64,000 nucleotides of DNA. It comes from Chryseobacterium angstadtii. GTDB lineage: Bacteria > Bacteroidota > Bacteroidia > Flavobacteriales > Weeksellaceae. The stretch is from positions 1,116,001 to 1,180,000 of the forward strand of contig NZ_LFND01000001.1 of assembly GCF_001045465.1 (NCBI RefSeq). Reading direction: 5' to 3'. How positions within the stretch are numbered: position 1 is the stretch's first letter; each line of letters begins with the position of its first letter. Position numbers and translations under genes: made by a program. The notes beneath the pieces are model-generated. The model had not been told where the DNA came from, ran no database searches, and saw nothing but the letters and a program-made list of their open reading frames with translations. Positions 1-8,665 of this stretch are shown here, piece by piece.

Positions 1-2
1 AA

Positions 3-32
3 GCTGAGAAGGCTGAAGAGGCTGAGAAGTGA
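3..32 (+). CDS. C-terminal tail of an upstream gene (partial)
   Basis: Codons 3-29 read Ala-Glu-Lys-Ala-Glu-Glu-Ala-Glu-Lys and are followed by a TGA stop at 30-32. An Ala/Glu/Lys-rich C-terminus of this kind is common on bacterial ribosomal and chaperone proteins, but nine codons cannot identify the gene. The stretch could also be chance. The terminator at 147-173 lies about 115 bases downstream and would fit as its end. Confidence 0.4.
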   Translation, partial: AEKAEEAEK

Positions 33-146
33 AAGGGTAAAAATGCAAAATAGCGGATTTTTAATTTTGTCTTTCAGTATTTTAACCTTTTTGTGTCTGT
101 TTTAAATACTTAAATAATAGTATTCCTGTTTTATTGCAGAATATTC

Positions 147-173
147 AAAAGACTGTTTCGGCAGTCTTTTTTT
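147..173 (+). terminator. Rho-independent terminator
   Basis: AAAAGACTG pairs with CAGTCTTTT around a six-base loop (TTTCGG) and runs into a T tract. It probably ends a transcript that entered the window from the left. The rest of 33-227 holds no gene that I can see. Confidence 0.7.
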
Positions 174-212
174 ATATCCTACAAATCTCTTCAAAAAGTC
201 ATGAAAAAATTA

Positions 213-220
213 TAAATTTG
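213..220 (+). promoter_or_regulatory. Candidate -7 element (TAAATTTG)
   Basis: TAAATTTG matches the Bacteroidota -7 consensus TAnnTTTG and lies just 7 bases before the ATG at 228, so the transcript would have almost no leader. No clear TTG -33 box is visible at the right distance. Confidence 0.35.
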
Positions 221-227
221 CTGCTAA

Positions 228-980
228 ATGAATATTTCAGCTTACATTTTAGAATATCTGAAACAATTTGGAACTGTGACGGTTCCGGGTTTTGGCGTGT
301 TTTCGCTTAAAAATTCCAAAGCAATTATTAATTCGGAGAACGGAAGTATCCTTCCCCCTGCAAGCGAAATCGTTTTTGCTGCGGATTATGAAATGCAGTC
401 CGATGAACTGGCCGCCTTTATTGCGGAACAGAAGCAGATGTCTCTGGAAGCTTCCAAAAGTGACCTGAAAATTCAGACTGATTTTTGGAAGAAAAAACTT
501 CAGGCAGATCAGGTTCTGGACATTCAAAATCTTGGAACCATCAATATTGAAGAAGATAAAACCTATTTCAAAGGGAAAAGAATAGAATCCGGGCACCCTG
601 ATTTTTATGGATTGGAAGAGATCAGAATCTCAGATATCAATAACGGAGAGAAAATCATCAGTACAGAGAACAGGGAAAAAGATTATCAATTTAAAAAAAC
701 GATCCTCTGGACTTTCCTGATTGCTGTTCCTGTAGCGGGAATTGCTTATCTGGCGTTTACCCAGCAAGAGCTTCTTTTCGGGAAAAAATCTTTCGAAAAA
801 GTTTCCGTACAGACTTCTACCCACAGAATTGTGAAAGATACCATAAAAGTAATGGTTCATACTCCGGAAGCAGCAGTTTCAGATTCCCTGAAAAAAGATT
901 CATTATCAAAACCGGCCGGAAAAAACATTCAACCGGCTCCGGCAGCTCAAAACAACACTAAGACTCAATGGCAAAAATAA
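228..980 (+). CDS. HU-CCDC81/SPOR-like single-pass membrane protein
   Basis: The 250-residue protein begins with a region (about 1-120) that resembles the prokaryotic HU-CCDC81 domains found in Bacteroidota. Two short beta-rich motifs, VTVPGFGVF near residue 20 and LGTINIEED near residue 103, look like internal repeats of that fold. A hydrophobic segment at about 161-180 should span the membrane, and a Pro/Ala/Ser/Lys-rich tail follows. In related proteins a SPOR domain that binds peptidoglycan often follows the membrane segment, but none is visible here. The gene overlaps the downstream thioesterase by 13 bases, so the two are probably co-transcribed. Its function is unproven; a role at the cell envelope or division site is an inference from family architecture. 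Confidence 0.65.
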   Translation: MNISAYILEYLKQFGTVTVPGFGVFSLKNSKAIINSENGSILPPASEIVFAADYEMQSDELAAFIAEQKQMSLEASKSDLKIQTDFWKKKLQADQVLDIQNLGTINIEEDKTYFKGKRIESGHPDFYGLEEIRISDINNGEKIISTENREKDYQFKKTILWTFLIAVPVAGIAYLAFTQQELLFGKKSFEKVSVQTSTHRIVKDTIKVMVHTPEAAVSDSLKKDSLSKPAGKNIQPAPAAQNNTKTQWQK

Positions 981-1519
981 AAAAAGCGTCAGAATCCCTG
1001 ACCATTATGACCAATATTGTTCTTCCGAACGAAACCAATTCTTTAAGAAACCTTTTCGGAGGTGAACTTCTTGCAAAAATGGATCGTTGTGCTTCTATTT
1101 CCGCGGCAAGACATTGCGAAAGAAGAGTAGTAACAGCATCGGTAAACCACGTTTCTTTCAATCACCCGATTCCCGAAGGAGGAGTAGTGGTATTGGAATC
1201 TAAGGTTTCAAGAGCGTTTTCTACTTCTATGGAAATATATGTTGATGTTTGGTTGGATGATCCAATCAATCAGAAAAAAATCCATACGAATGCAGGGATT
1301 TATACTTTCGTGGCAGTTGATGAATTTAACCGTCCGATTCCTATCCCGGAAATGATCCCGGAAACAGATGAAGAAAAAGAAAGATTTGCAGCGGCATTCC
1401 GTAGAAAAGAACTTTCACTAATCCTTTCCGGAAGAATGAAGCCTCTGGAGTCTGTAGAGCTTAAAAAGCTTTTCCAGGAACCGGAAGAAACAAAGGAAGG
1501 TAAAAAAGAGAAGAAATAA
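968..1519 (+). CDS. Acyl-CoA thioesterase, hotdog (YciA/ACOT-like)
   Basis: The 183-residue protein is a single hotdog domain with the ACOT-type pattern GGELLAKMD at about 33-41, followed by Ala/Ser-rich helix residues and the strand VTASVNHVSF. Family members hydrolyse acyl-CoA to the free acid and CoA in the cytoplasm. The C-terminus is unusually charged, with many Lys and Glu. The ATG at 968 lies inside the 3' end of the preceding gene, a coupling that suggests an operon. Substrate range cannot be read from the sequence. Confidence 0.85.
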   Translation: MAKIKKASESLTIMTNIVLPNETNSLRNLFGGELLAKMDRCASISAARHCERRVVTASVNHVSFNHPIPEGGVVVLESKVSRAFSTSMEIYVDVWLDDPINQKKIHTNAGIYTFVAVDEFNRPIPIPEMIPETDEEKERFAAAFRRKELSLILSGRMKPLESVELKKLFQEPEETKEGKKEKK

Positions 1520-1611
1520 CCCGAACTTTTTTAACTCAAAATTTACTATACCTCATTTTAAATGCGGAGTAAAAAGAGTAATCAATGGTACACTATAAAA
1601 CAAAATTCACA

Positions 1612-1665
1612 TTAGTGTCATTTGTGAAATAATTAGTGTCATTAGTGTTTAAATTATTCGTGTTT
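1612..1665. repeat. Short low-complexity repeats (TTAGTGTCAT)
   Basis: The gap before the dehydrogenase carries two copies of TTAGTGTCAT, at about 1612 and 1634, plus related fragments such as TTAGTGTTTAA and TTCGTGTTTAA. It looks like a small degenerate intergenic repeat rather than a gene. Confidence 0.4.
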
Positions 1666-1670
1666 AAAAA

Positions 1671-2603
1671 ATGAAAATTCTCCTTTTAGATAAAAATCAT
1701 CCCCTCATCACAGAACAGCTTTTAGCTAAAAATTTTGTGCTGGAAGAGGATTTTACGTCCTCTTATGATGAGGTTTGTAGTAAGATTTCAAATTACGACG
1801 GTATTATTATCAGAAGCCGTATTCCTTTGGATAAAAACTTCCTGGAAAATGGGAAAAATCTGAAATTTATTGCCAGAGTTGGTGCCGGAATGGAAAATAT
1901 TGATATTCCGGTTGCTGAAAAGCTGGGTATTCAACTGATTAATTCTCCGGAAGGCAACAGAGATTCTGTAGCAGAACATGTTGTGGGAATGCTGTTGATC
2001 CTGATGAACCGCCTTTTTATCGCCTCTCAGGAAGTAAAAAACGGAATCTGGAAACGCGAAGAGAATAGAGGTGATGAGCTTCTGGGAAAGACGATAGGCC
2101 TTATCGGGTACGGAAATATGGGAAAAGCTACGGCAAAAAGATTTTCCGGCTTTGGATGTAAAGTCGTTTTTCATGATATCCTTCCAGGACTTGCAGATGA
2201 GTACGCTTCACAGGTTAGTCTGGAAGAACTGCAGCAGTCTGCAGATGTTTTAAGCCTGCATATCCCGCTTACTCCTGAAACCCATTACCTTATTGATGAA
2301 AAGTTTATTTCCGGAATGAAAAAAGACTTTTATTTCGTCAATACCGCAAGAGGAAAAAATGTAGAAACTGAATATTTAGTTGATGCTTTGAAATCCGGGA
2401 AAGTAAAAGGCGCGTGTCTCGATGTTCTGGAATACGAAAAATCTTCCTTCGAAAATCTTGAAACAGAAAATGAAGATCTCCGGTATCTCCTGGAATCTGA
2501 GAAAACCATCGTAACGCCGCATATTGCAGGTTGGACTCATCAAAGTAAGGAGAAGCTGGCACAGGTGATTGTAGATAAAATTGTGGAGAGGTTTGCAAGA
2601 TAG
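1671..2603 (+). CDS. D-2-hydroxyacid dehydrogenase (phosphoglycerate dehydrogenase-like)
   Basis: At 310 residues this is a minimal member of the NAD-dependent D-2-hydroxyacid dehydrogenase family. The nucleotide-binding loop GLIGYGNMG lies at about 143-151. The active-site Arg is in NTARGKN, and the catalytic His is in TPHIAGW near the C-terminus. It has no C-terminal ACT or regulatory domain, unlike long SerA enzymes. It may oxidise 3-phosphoglycerate for serine synthesis, or reduce another 2-keto acid such as hydroxypyruvate or glyoxylate; no neighbouring serC or serB settles this. The ATG at 1671 follows an AT-rich leader. A shared terminator lies downstream at 2713-2742. Confidence 0.8.
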   Translation: MKILLLDKNHPLITEQLLAKNFVLEEDFTSSYDEVCSKISNYDGIIIRSRIPLDKNFLENGKNLKFIARVGAGMENIDIPVAEKLGIQLINSPEGNRDSVAEHVVGMLLILMNRLFIASQEVKNGIWKREENRGDELLGKTIGLIGYGNMGKATAKRFSGFGCKVVFHDILPGLADEYASQVSLEELQQSADVLSLHIPLTPETHYLIDEKFISGMKKDFYFVNTARGKNVETEYLVDALKSGKVKGACLDVLEYEKSSFENLETENEDLRYLLESEKTIVTPHIAGWTHQSKEKLAQVIVDKIVERFAR

Positions 2604-2712
2604 TTAATCATCCTTGCTGAAGTTACTAATCGGTGTTAGAATATAGTTACAAATCTATTTTTGACGTAACCTTTCCAAATGATTTTCAGTAAATGATATT
2701 TTTAAATTATAA

Positions 2713-2742
2713 AAAAGCACAGATCCTACGATCTGTGCTTTT
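2713..2742. terminator. Bidirectional terminator between convergent genes
   Basis: AAAAGCACAGATC pairs perfectly with GATCTGTGCTTTT across a CTAC loop. A and T tracts on both sides let it stop transcription from the dehydrogenase (+) and from the surface protein (-). Confidence 0.85.
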
Positions 2743-2800
2743 CCATTTATTGCCGGAAGCTGGTATATTTACATAGCAAAAGGCAACTTTTACTTATTGT

Positions 2801-4222
2801 TTATTTTTTTATGAGTTTGTGTATACTCTCAGATCCATCGGCTGTTGCAATTTTAATAAAATAGGTTCCGGTAGGAATTTGTTGTAGGTTTAATTGATTT
2901 GTTTCCCCAACTTTGTTCAATAATGCTTTTCCTGAAGCATCTAAAACTTGTACCGATTTAGTGATGTATTCTGATTTTATAAAGATCATTTCTGTGGCAG
3001 GATTTGGGTACAGCAGTAATTTTGTCTTGCCTGATTTTATTTCTTCAACAAGTAAAAAAGGCTCTGAGCAGTTTGGAGAAAAAATATCTCCAACAAATGT
3101 CCAGCCTTTGTTGTTAATTAATTGATTACGAAATGTTTGGCCGCCATTTCCATAAGTTCTTCCAACTGCTCCGACGAGTCTTCCAAGTGGAGAATTAGGA
3201 TTTTCAGCCCAGCCTTTTAATGTAGCCCCATAATTTCCACAATCTAAGCCACTATAGCCAAAAATTTCTGTCAAATTGACTATTGGAGAAAGTGTCCAAT
3301 TGCCTAAATTTTTATTAAAGTTATTGTTAGACCAAAACATACGAGACATATTGGTAACATTAGATACGTCCCAAGAGGAAATGTCCTGGTTAAAACTTGG
3401 ATAAGAAAACATTTGAGACATATTTGTGACATTGGAAGTATTCCAGTTGTTTAATGGTTGGTTAAACGCTTGAGATGCTTCGAACATCAGTGACATATTC
3501 TGAACATTTGACACGTTCCAATTATTAATATTCTGGTTGAATGCCTTCGCACGATTAAACATTGAACTCATATTAGTCACATTTGAAACATTCCAATTGC
3601 CAATATCCTGATTGAATGCATCAGCATAAAAGAACATCTGGTTCATATCAGTAACTTTTGATGTATTCCAATTACCAATTGGCTTATTAAAAGCCTTGGC
3701 ATTAAAGAATAAATTATTCATATTGGTCACGTTGCCCACATCCCAATTGTTAATATTGTTTACAATTGATAAGTTGGTGCAGCCTGAAAAAAACGAGCTG
3801 AGATTAGTAACTTGTGAAAAATCGGGAATATCAGTTGCTGTAATTTGAATATTCGCATATCCAGAAAACATTCCTGATAAATTAGTATTCCAGGTAATTT
3901 GCCCCCATTGTGTTAGTTCTACAACTTTATCTGCATCAGTTCCGGAACCAAGTCTAAAAGTGCCTGTAGGTGTAATTGAAATAGTATATGTTCCTATTGA
4001 AGGAACGCTTATTTCTGTTAAACCCGTGTATCCAGTTCCATTACCTGTAATAGCAGAGTTGTTGGTCTTTACATATGAGTAGTTGTAGATGCCTTGAGTA
4101 TTTAATTTTATTTTTAGGTTGTTAACATCGGTCACCAAAAATTTTAATATAAGTGGCGTCTGTGCTCTTAGAGCAGTAATAACCAAAAAGAAGAAAGAGA
4201 AAAAGTAAATTTTTTTCAACAT
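2801..4222 (-). CDS. DUF285/BspA-like repeat surface protein with T9SS sorting domain
   Basis: I start the gene at the ATG at 4222, because translation from there opens with a standard signal peptide (MLKKIYFFSFFFLVITALRA, then Q). An upstream in-frame ATG would add 25 residues that do not resemble one. The 473-residue protein contains about seven copies of a roughly 25-residue repeat with the core NWNVSNVTNMSxMF, typical of the DUF285 (BspA-like) surface repeats that form extended solenoids. The last 75 or so residues carry the type IX secretion pattern: YPNP near the start, a GTYFIKI strand, and the tail HKLIKK. It should be exported and attached to, or released from, the cell surface. Its ligand is unknown. 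Confidence 0.85.
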   Translation of the reverse strand: MLKKIYFFSFFFLVITALRAQTPLILKFLVTDVNNLKIKLNTQGIYNYSYVKTNNSAITGNGTGYTGLTEISVPSIGTYTISITPTGTFRLGSGTDADKVVELTQWGQITWNTNLSGMFSGYANIQITATDIPDFSQVTNLSSFFSGCTNLSIVNNINNWDVGNVTNMNNLFFNAKAFNKPIGNWNTSKVTDMNQMFFYADAFNQDIGNWNVSNVTNMSSMFNRAKAFNQNINNWNVSNVQNMSLMFEASQAFNQPLNNWNTSNVTNMSQMFSYPSFNQDISSWDVSNVTNMSRMFWSNNNFNKNLGNWTLSPIVNLTEIFGYSGLDCGNYGATLKGWAENPNSPLGRLVGAVGRTYGNGGQTFRNQLINNKGWTFVGDIFSPNCSEPFLLVEEIKSGKTKLLLYPNPATEMIFIKSEYITKSVQVLDASGKALLNKVGETNQLNLQQIPTGTYFIKIATADGSESIHKLIKK

Positions 4223-4570
4223 ATTTTTATTTTTTATTGAGTGCAAAAATACATATTTCCCGCAAACAAGACATAAATGCAAAAAATAAAAATGCAAATA
4301 ATCGCCTAAATTCAGTATAAATTATCTTTTTTATGATTAATTTGTTTAAAATATGTATTTCTAAAAAACTTTCTTAGTAAGTTTTACACTTTGAAAAATA
4401 AGTACTTAATCTAAATTATAAGAAAGTTTCTCCACATTGAGAAGATGTACGTCATATAATTTTATATTTTTCAAAAGTGTATTTAATAATGTTAAATAAT
4501 TCATAATGTAGGTTGCAGATTGAAGATTTATTTTGAGTTTTATTAAATTGCTGCTCATTTTTTGATACTC
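4223..4570. other. AT-rich divergent intergenic region
   Basis: This 348-base gap separates the divergent surface protein and serine hydrolase genes. A minus-strand TATTTTTG (plus-strand 4244-4251) matches the -7 consensus for the surface protein gene. I see no gene, RNA or clear repeat in the rest. Confidence 0.4.
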
Positions 4571-5833
4571 ATGACGACGCGTAATTTTGTACTTATTGTA
4601 ACTGTTTTTTTATCCCTTATTTCCTGTAAAAAAGATGCTGAATCCAAAAAGGCTTCTGCTGAAAACACAACCAATCTTCCTAATTACGGAAACGTAGATC
4701 TGGGAACTGTATTTACCAAAGAGGACAGCCAGCTTGGGGATAAAGGATTACTCACGGGATACATTGATCAGTACTACAAAAAGATTTGGGAAGGAGGAGA
4801 CCTGAGCGGAGGAATACTCGTGGCAAAAGGAGATGAAATTCTGTACGAAAATTACAGAGGTTTCGGAAGAGAAGGTAACCAGATGCCCATTGATAAAAAT
4901 ACGCCGCTGCATGTAGCTTCCGTATCTAAGACGCTTACCGCTATGGCCATGTTGAAATTGGTGGAAGCCGGAAAAATAAAACTTACCGATCATCTTACTC
5001 AATATTTTCCGGGATTTCCTTATCCGGACGTTACGGTACAAACCTTACTGGATCAAAGAAGCGGCCTTCCAAAATACGAATACTTCATTGCCAAAATACC
5101 ACAGACTGCTGAGGAACTTTCAAAATCTTTCATTACCAATCAGGATGTGCTGAATATGATTATCAAATATAAGCCGGATCTGGCAAGAGATACGGATACA
5201 GGTTTTATGTACTGTAATACGAATTTCGCGATGCTGGCTTTGCTGATAGAAAAAGTTACGGGAACTCCTTTCCCTCAGGCAATGAAAGAAATGGTATTTC
5301 AGCCTTTGAAGATGGAGCATAGCTATATTTTCCAGGAGAAAGATATTCCTACGGCGGCACAGTCTTTCTACTATGGCGGAAACAGACTGTATCCTCTGGA
5401 CAGGCTGGATCTTATTTATGGAGACAAAAATGTGTACACAACGCCAAGAGATCTTTATAATTTCTCAAAAGCTATGTTTTCTAAAGATTTCTTAAAGCCG
5501 GATCTGATGCAGATGGTTTTCACACCTTACAGCAATGAAAAAGCGGGAATGAATAATTATGGGCTAGGTTTCAGAATGAAAATCTTTGATAACGGGGAGA
5601 AGCTTACCTATCATAACGGCTGGTGGCATGGAACCAATTCCGTGTTTGCCCATCTTCTGAAATCAAAAGTAACGATTGTAGCCATTGGAAACAGATATTC
5701 AAACAAAGTATATACGGCATTGGCTCTCTCCGGATTATTCGAAAACTTTCCTGCCCAGAAAGATAAGCTGCACAGTGTAATGAACGACAATAAAGATACT
5801 TTGAACACAGGACATGAAGTTTTTGGAGAATAA
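4571..5833 (+). CDS. Serine hydrolase, beta-lactamase/esterase-fold lipoprotein
   Basis: The ATG at 4571 is preferred over an upstream in-frame TTG, since it directly opens a lipoprotein signal peptide ending LISC at about residues 15-18. The 420-residue product has the class C beta-lactamase/DD-peptidase fold motifs. The nucleophile motif SVSK lies in HVASVSKTL, a YCN triad follows (YxN position), and a late HNG/HGT region may act as the third motif. Such proteins are usually D-aminopeptidases, esterases or peptidoglycan-modifying enzymes rather than true beta-lactamases. Acylated at its Cys, it should sit in the outer or inner membrane facing the periplasm. The next gene begins 23 bases downstream. 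Confidence 0.85.
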   Translation: MTTRNFVLIVTVFLSLISCKKDAESKKASAENTTNLPNYGNVDLGTVFTKEDSQLGDKGLLTGYIDQYYKKIWEGGDLSGGILVAKGDEILYENYRGFGREGNQMPIDKNTPLHVASVSKTLTAMAMLKLVEAGKIKLTDHLTQYFPGFPYPDVTVQTLLDQRSGLPKYEYFIAKIPQTAEELSKSFITNQDVLNMIIKYKPDLARDTDTGFMYCNTNFAMLALLIEKVTGTPFPQAMKEMVFQPLKMEHSYIFQEKDIPTAAQSFYYGGNRLYPLDRLDLIYGDKNVYTTPRDLYNFSKAMFSKDFLKPDLMQMVFTPYSNEKAGMNNYGLGFRMKIFDNGEKLTYHNGWWHGTNSVFAHLLKSKVTIVAIGNRYSNKVYTALALSGLFENFPAQKDKLHSVMNDNKDTLNTGHEVFGE

Positions 5834-5856
5834 TGTTTAATTTTGCTTAAACATAT

Positions 5857-7611
5857 ATGAAAAGACTTCTTCTATTATTCGTTATCTGTTTTCTTGTACA
5901 CTCATGTGCAAGAGTAGGAGCTCCTGTAGGCGGCCCTAAAGATACCCTGGCTCCAAAGTTTTTAAGTTCAAATATTGACACCACTAGAGTCAATGTGAAA
6001 AGAGATATTCATGAGCTCAGACTTGATTTTGACGAATATATTACTCTGAAAGACATCAATAAAAACCTGATTATTTCTCCGCCCATCAAAAACATAAAGC
6101 GGATTCTCCCTTCCAATATCGCCAATAAATTTGTGATGATTCAGTGGGAAGACACCCTTCAGGCCAATACAACCTATAATTTCAACTTTGGAAATTCAAT
6201 TGTAGATAATAACGAAGCCAATATTCTCCGTTATTTTAATTTTGCTTTTTCTACTGGTGACAAGCTGGATGATCTTTATGTAAGTGGTGAAATCTCAGAT
6301 GCCGTAGCGCTTAAAAAGAAGCAGGGAGAAAATAAACTGGTTGTAGGTCTTTATCAGGCAAAAGATACCATCAATTACAAACAGAAGCCTTACTATATCA
6401 CAAAAGTGGATGAAGACGGGTATTATGAGCTTAATTACCTTACTCCGGGAAAATACAAAATTATTGCATTTGAAGATGAGAATGGAAATTCCATTTATGA
6501 TCCGGGGAAAGAAAAAATTGGTTTCCAAAAAGAACCGTTAGATGTTGAAAAGTCGGTTTCAGGATTGAATTTAAAAGTATATCCTTCGAAAAAGCCGTTG
6601 AAATATATTGAAATGAAAGATAGCCCGGGTGGGGTTATTATGGCATTCGAAGGGAATCCGGAGACTGTGAAAGTAGCTTCCGTTAATGATAAGCTTCAGG
6701 ATATTAAATTTACCCACAAACCAAAATCGGATACCGTACAGATCTGGTTCGATCCGATAAAAAGTGATGTTGGACAGACAGCCACCGAGAACCTGAAATT
6801 CAGTTACGATACCGGGAAAAAACAGGATACCGTATCCGTTTTCTATAAGTACAATAAGAAAAATGTGATGGATATTGAGAATGATAACGGAGGTCCGGGA
6901 TTAGCTCCCAATTCAGATTTTAAGATAAGATCCAGCTATATCATCGACAAGATAAATCCTGAAAAGTGGGTGCTGAAAAGTGATAGCTTAACCACTCAGG
7001 AGTTTACGGCAAAAATTTCAGAAACCAATCCTTACCAGATTCTGATTCATTCGGATTTTGTACCGGGGAAAAAATACCAGCTTACCGTTCCTAAAGAAAC
7101 CGTATCATCTTATTATGCTAAAAATGTTCAGTCGAAACGTTTCGATTTTGAGGCGGAAAAGGTAGATCAGTTCGGAAGCCTTGCATTTGTTATTCAGAAT
7201 GCACCTGAGGCCAGTTACTGGATTCAGCTTCTGGACGCTTCGGATAAGGTGGTCTATTCAAGATATACAAAAGGAAATAACGTGAAATTTGATATCCTGA
7301 AGCCCGGTGAGTATATTGTAAGAATACTGGTAGACAACAACGGGAATAAATTCTGGGATGAAGCCGATTTTGAAACAGAAACCTTTGCGGAAGATTCTTA
7401 TGTATTCTACAAGAAAGCTATTGTAAGGCCTTTATGGGAAACGAAAGAAGAATGGGACCTGAAAGATACCAGAACACTTGACAACCCTAAAGGAACCCTT
7501 CCTAAACCTGTTGTGCCTGGCGATGAGACTCCGGCAGGAACTGTTCCCACAGAAATCAAAAAAGAAGTGAAGTCAGATTCCGGAAATGCGGTATTGACTC
7601 CTGTAAAATAG
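5857..7611 (+). CDS. Ig-like (Big_5) domain lipoprotein
   Basis: The 584-residue protein has a lipoprotein signal ending VHSC, followed by VGAPVGGPKDT, a start seen in a widespread Bacteroidota family with an N-terminal SbsA Ig-like (Big_5) domain. The stretch from about 30 to 125 fits that domain (DEYITLKDI ... NTTYNFNFG). Two later segments with GKYKIIAFEDENGN and GEYIVRILVDNNGNK look like carboxypeptidase-regulatory or DUF-type beta-sandwich modules, with a Ca-binding-like DxNxN pattern. The C-terminus is Pro/Lys/Glu-rich. It should be tethered to the outer membrane. I cannot assign a precise function. The downstream haem-binding gene starts 4 bases after its stop, so the two form an operon. 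Confidence 0.75.
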   Translation: MKRLLLLFVICFLVHSCARVGAPVGGPKDTLAPKFLSSNIDTTRVNVKRDIHELRLDFDEYITLKDINKNLIISPPIKNIKRILPSNIANKFVMIQWEDTLQANTTYNFNFGNSIVDNNEANILRYFNFAFSTGDKLDDLYVSGEISDAVALKKKQGENKLVVGLYQAKDTINYKQKPYYITKVDEDGYYELNYLTPGKYKIIAFEDENGNSIYDPGKEKIGFQKEPLDVEKSVSGLNLKVYPSKKPLKYIEMKDSPGGVIMAFEGNPETVKVASVNDKLQDIKFTHKPKSDTVQIWFDPIKSDVGQTATENLKFSYDTGKKQDTVSVFYKYNKKNVMDIENDNGGPGLAPNSDFKIRSSYIIDKINPEKWVLKSDSLTTQEFTAKISETNPYQILIHSDFVPGKKYQLTVPKETVSSYYAKNVQSKRFDFEAEKVDQFGSLAFVIQNAPEASYWIQLLDASDKVVYSRYTKGNNVKFDILKPGEYIVRILVDNNGNKFWDEADFETETFAEDSYVFYKKAIVRPLWETKEEWDLKDTRTLDNPKGTLPKPVVPGDETPAGTVPTEIKKEVKSDSGNAVLTPVK

Positions 7612-7615
7612 AGGA

Positions 7616-8074
7616 ATGAAAACAGTAAAAAAAGTATTGTTCTGGACGCTGGTGGTTTTTGCACTGATCCAGTTTATTCCTGTTGATAAAACGAATCAGC
7701 CTGTTGATGCTAAAGTTAATTTTGTGGATTCCAAAAAAACACCGGAAAAGATCAGCGGCCTTTTGAAAGGAGCATGTTACGACTGCCATTCCAATGAAAC
7801 GGTATATCCTAAATATGCACATCTGGCGCCGGTTTCATGGTCGATAAAAAGCCATGTGAATGAAGGAAGAGAGCATCTTAACTTTTCTGTTTGGGGAACT
7901 TACAACAAAGAACTCAAGGAGAATATGCTGAACAAATCTATCCAGACCATTCAAAGCAAAACGATGCCTATGCCAGGCTATATCGTTTATCATAAAGAAG
8001 CCAATCTTTCCAATGCAGAAAGGGCGCTTCTGGTTCAGTATTTTGAAGAGATGCTGAAATCAAAATCTTACTGA
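7616..8074 (+). CDS. Haem-binding domain protein (CxxCH, single TM)
   Basis: The 152-residue protein has an N-terminal hydrophobic anchor (about 7-22) and one CYDCH motif at about 53-57, which would bind c-type haem covalently outside the cytoplasm. The text around it (SNETVYPKY, PVSWSIKSHV, TMPMPGY) matches the Haem_bd family of Bacteroidota, with a later Met able to act as the distal ligand. Such proteins are thought to be small periplasmic electron carriers. The gene follows the Ig-like lipoprotein with a 4-base gap and ends before a strong shared terminator. Confidence 0.85.
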   Translation: MKTVKKVLFWTLVVFALIQFIPVDKTNQPVDAKVNFVDSKKTPEKISGLLKGACYDCHSNETVYPKYAHLAPVSWSIKSHVNEGREHLNFSVWGTYNKELKENMLNKSIQTIQSKTMPMPGYIVYHKEANLSNAERALLVQYFEEMLKSKSY

Positions 8075-8090
8075 TATCCCCATAAAAATA

Positions 8091-8137
8091 TCTCCCGCAG
8101 ATCATGCAAAAGAGTATGATCTGCGGGAGAAAATTTT
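8091..8137. terminator. Strong bidirectional terminator
   Basis: TCTCCCGCAGATCAT (8091-8105) pairs perfectly over 15 bases with ATGATCTGCGGGAGA (8116-8130), followed by a T run. It sits between the convergent haem-binding and Nudix genes. Confidence 0.9.
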
Positions 8138-8146
8138 TTATAATAA

Positions 8147-8665
8147 TTACTGACTATTCTTCAGATAATCCTCAAAAAACCTCTTCTGGGAATCAAAAGC
8201 AATATCATCAAGATCCAATGTATTCAAAGAGATCCACAATGCTTCTGATATTTCAGAGAGTTCAAGATTAACCTCGAATTTTTCCTGAACATTATATTCG
8301 TAAAAGAGATCAATGGTATTGTAATCAATATCTTTATACTGATAAATGTTGGGAAGACTGGTTAAGTATTTTAAATTTGAAATATCCACATCAAGCTGCA
8401 ACTCTTCAAAAAGCTCTCTTTTGCATGTTTCCTCGGCGCTTTCCTTTGGATCTACAAAACCTCCTGCCAGATCGAGTTTTCCTTTTTTAGGATCCCGGTT
8501 TCTTCTGGTCAGATAAATTTCGTTACCACATCGGATAACAACAGCTACCGCACCGGCAACATTATTATAGAGAGTGAAACCACACTCGGGACAGCTCCAT
8601 TTCTTTTCACCGTCCCAATGAAGGGTTTCTTTGCCGCAGTTGGGGCAGTATTTCAATAATTTCAT
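8147..8665 (-). CDS. Nudix hydrolase with zinc ribbon
   Basis: The 172-residue protein opens with a zinc ribbon (CPNCG at 7-11 and CPEC near 25-28), as in NudC-type NADH pyrophosphatases. It then carries a complete Nudix box: Gly in GGFVDPKE, then RELFEEL with the metal-binding glutamates. The reaction should be hydrolysis of a nucleoside diphosphate linked to another moiety, but the substrate is unknown. It is shorter than NudC, lacking the N-terminal domain. Its start codon overlaps the end of xerD by 4 bases, so it is translationally coupled to the recombinase upstream. Confidence 0.85.
   Translation of the reverse strand: MKLLKYCPNCGKETLHWDGEKKWSCPECGFTLYNNVAGAVAVVIRCGNEIYLTRRNRDPKKGKLDLAGGFVDPKESAEETCKRELFEELQLDVDISNLKYLTSLPNIYQYKDIDYNTIDLFYEYNVQEKFEVNLELSEISEALWISLNTLDLDDIAFDSQKRFFEDYLKNSQ

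Noticed and set aside
4571..5833. Serine hydrolase as an antibiotic-resistance beta-lactamase
   Set aside because: The SxxK and YxN motifs are shared with esterases and peptidases, and its overall text is closer to those lipoproteins than to AmpC.
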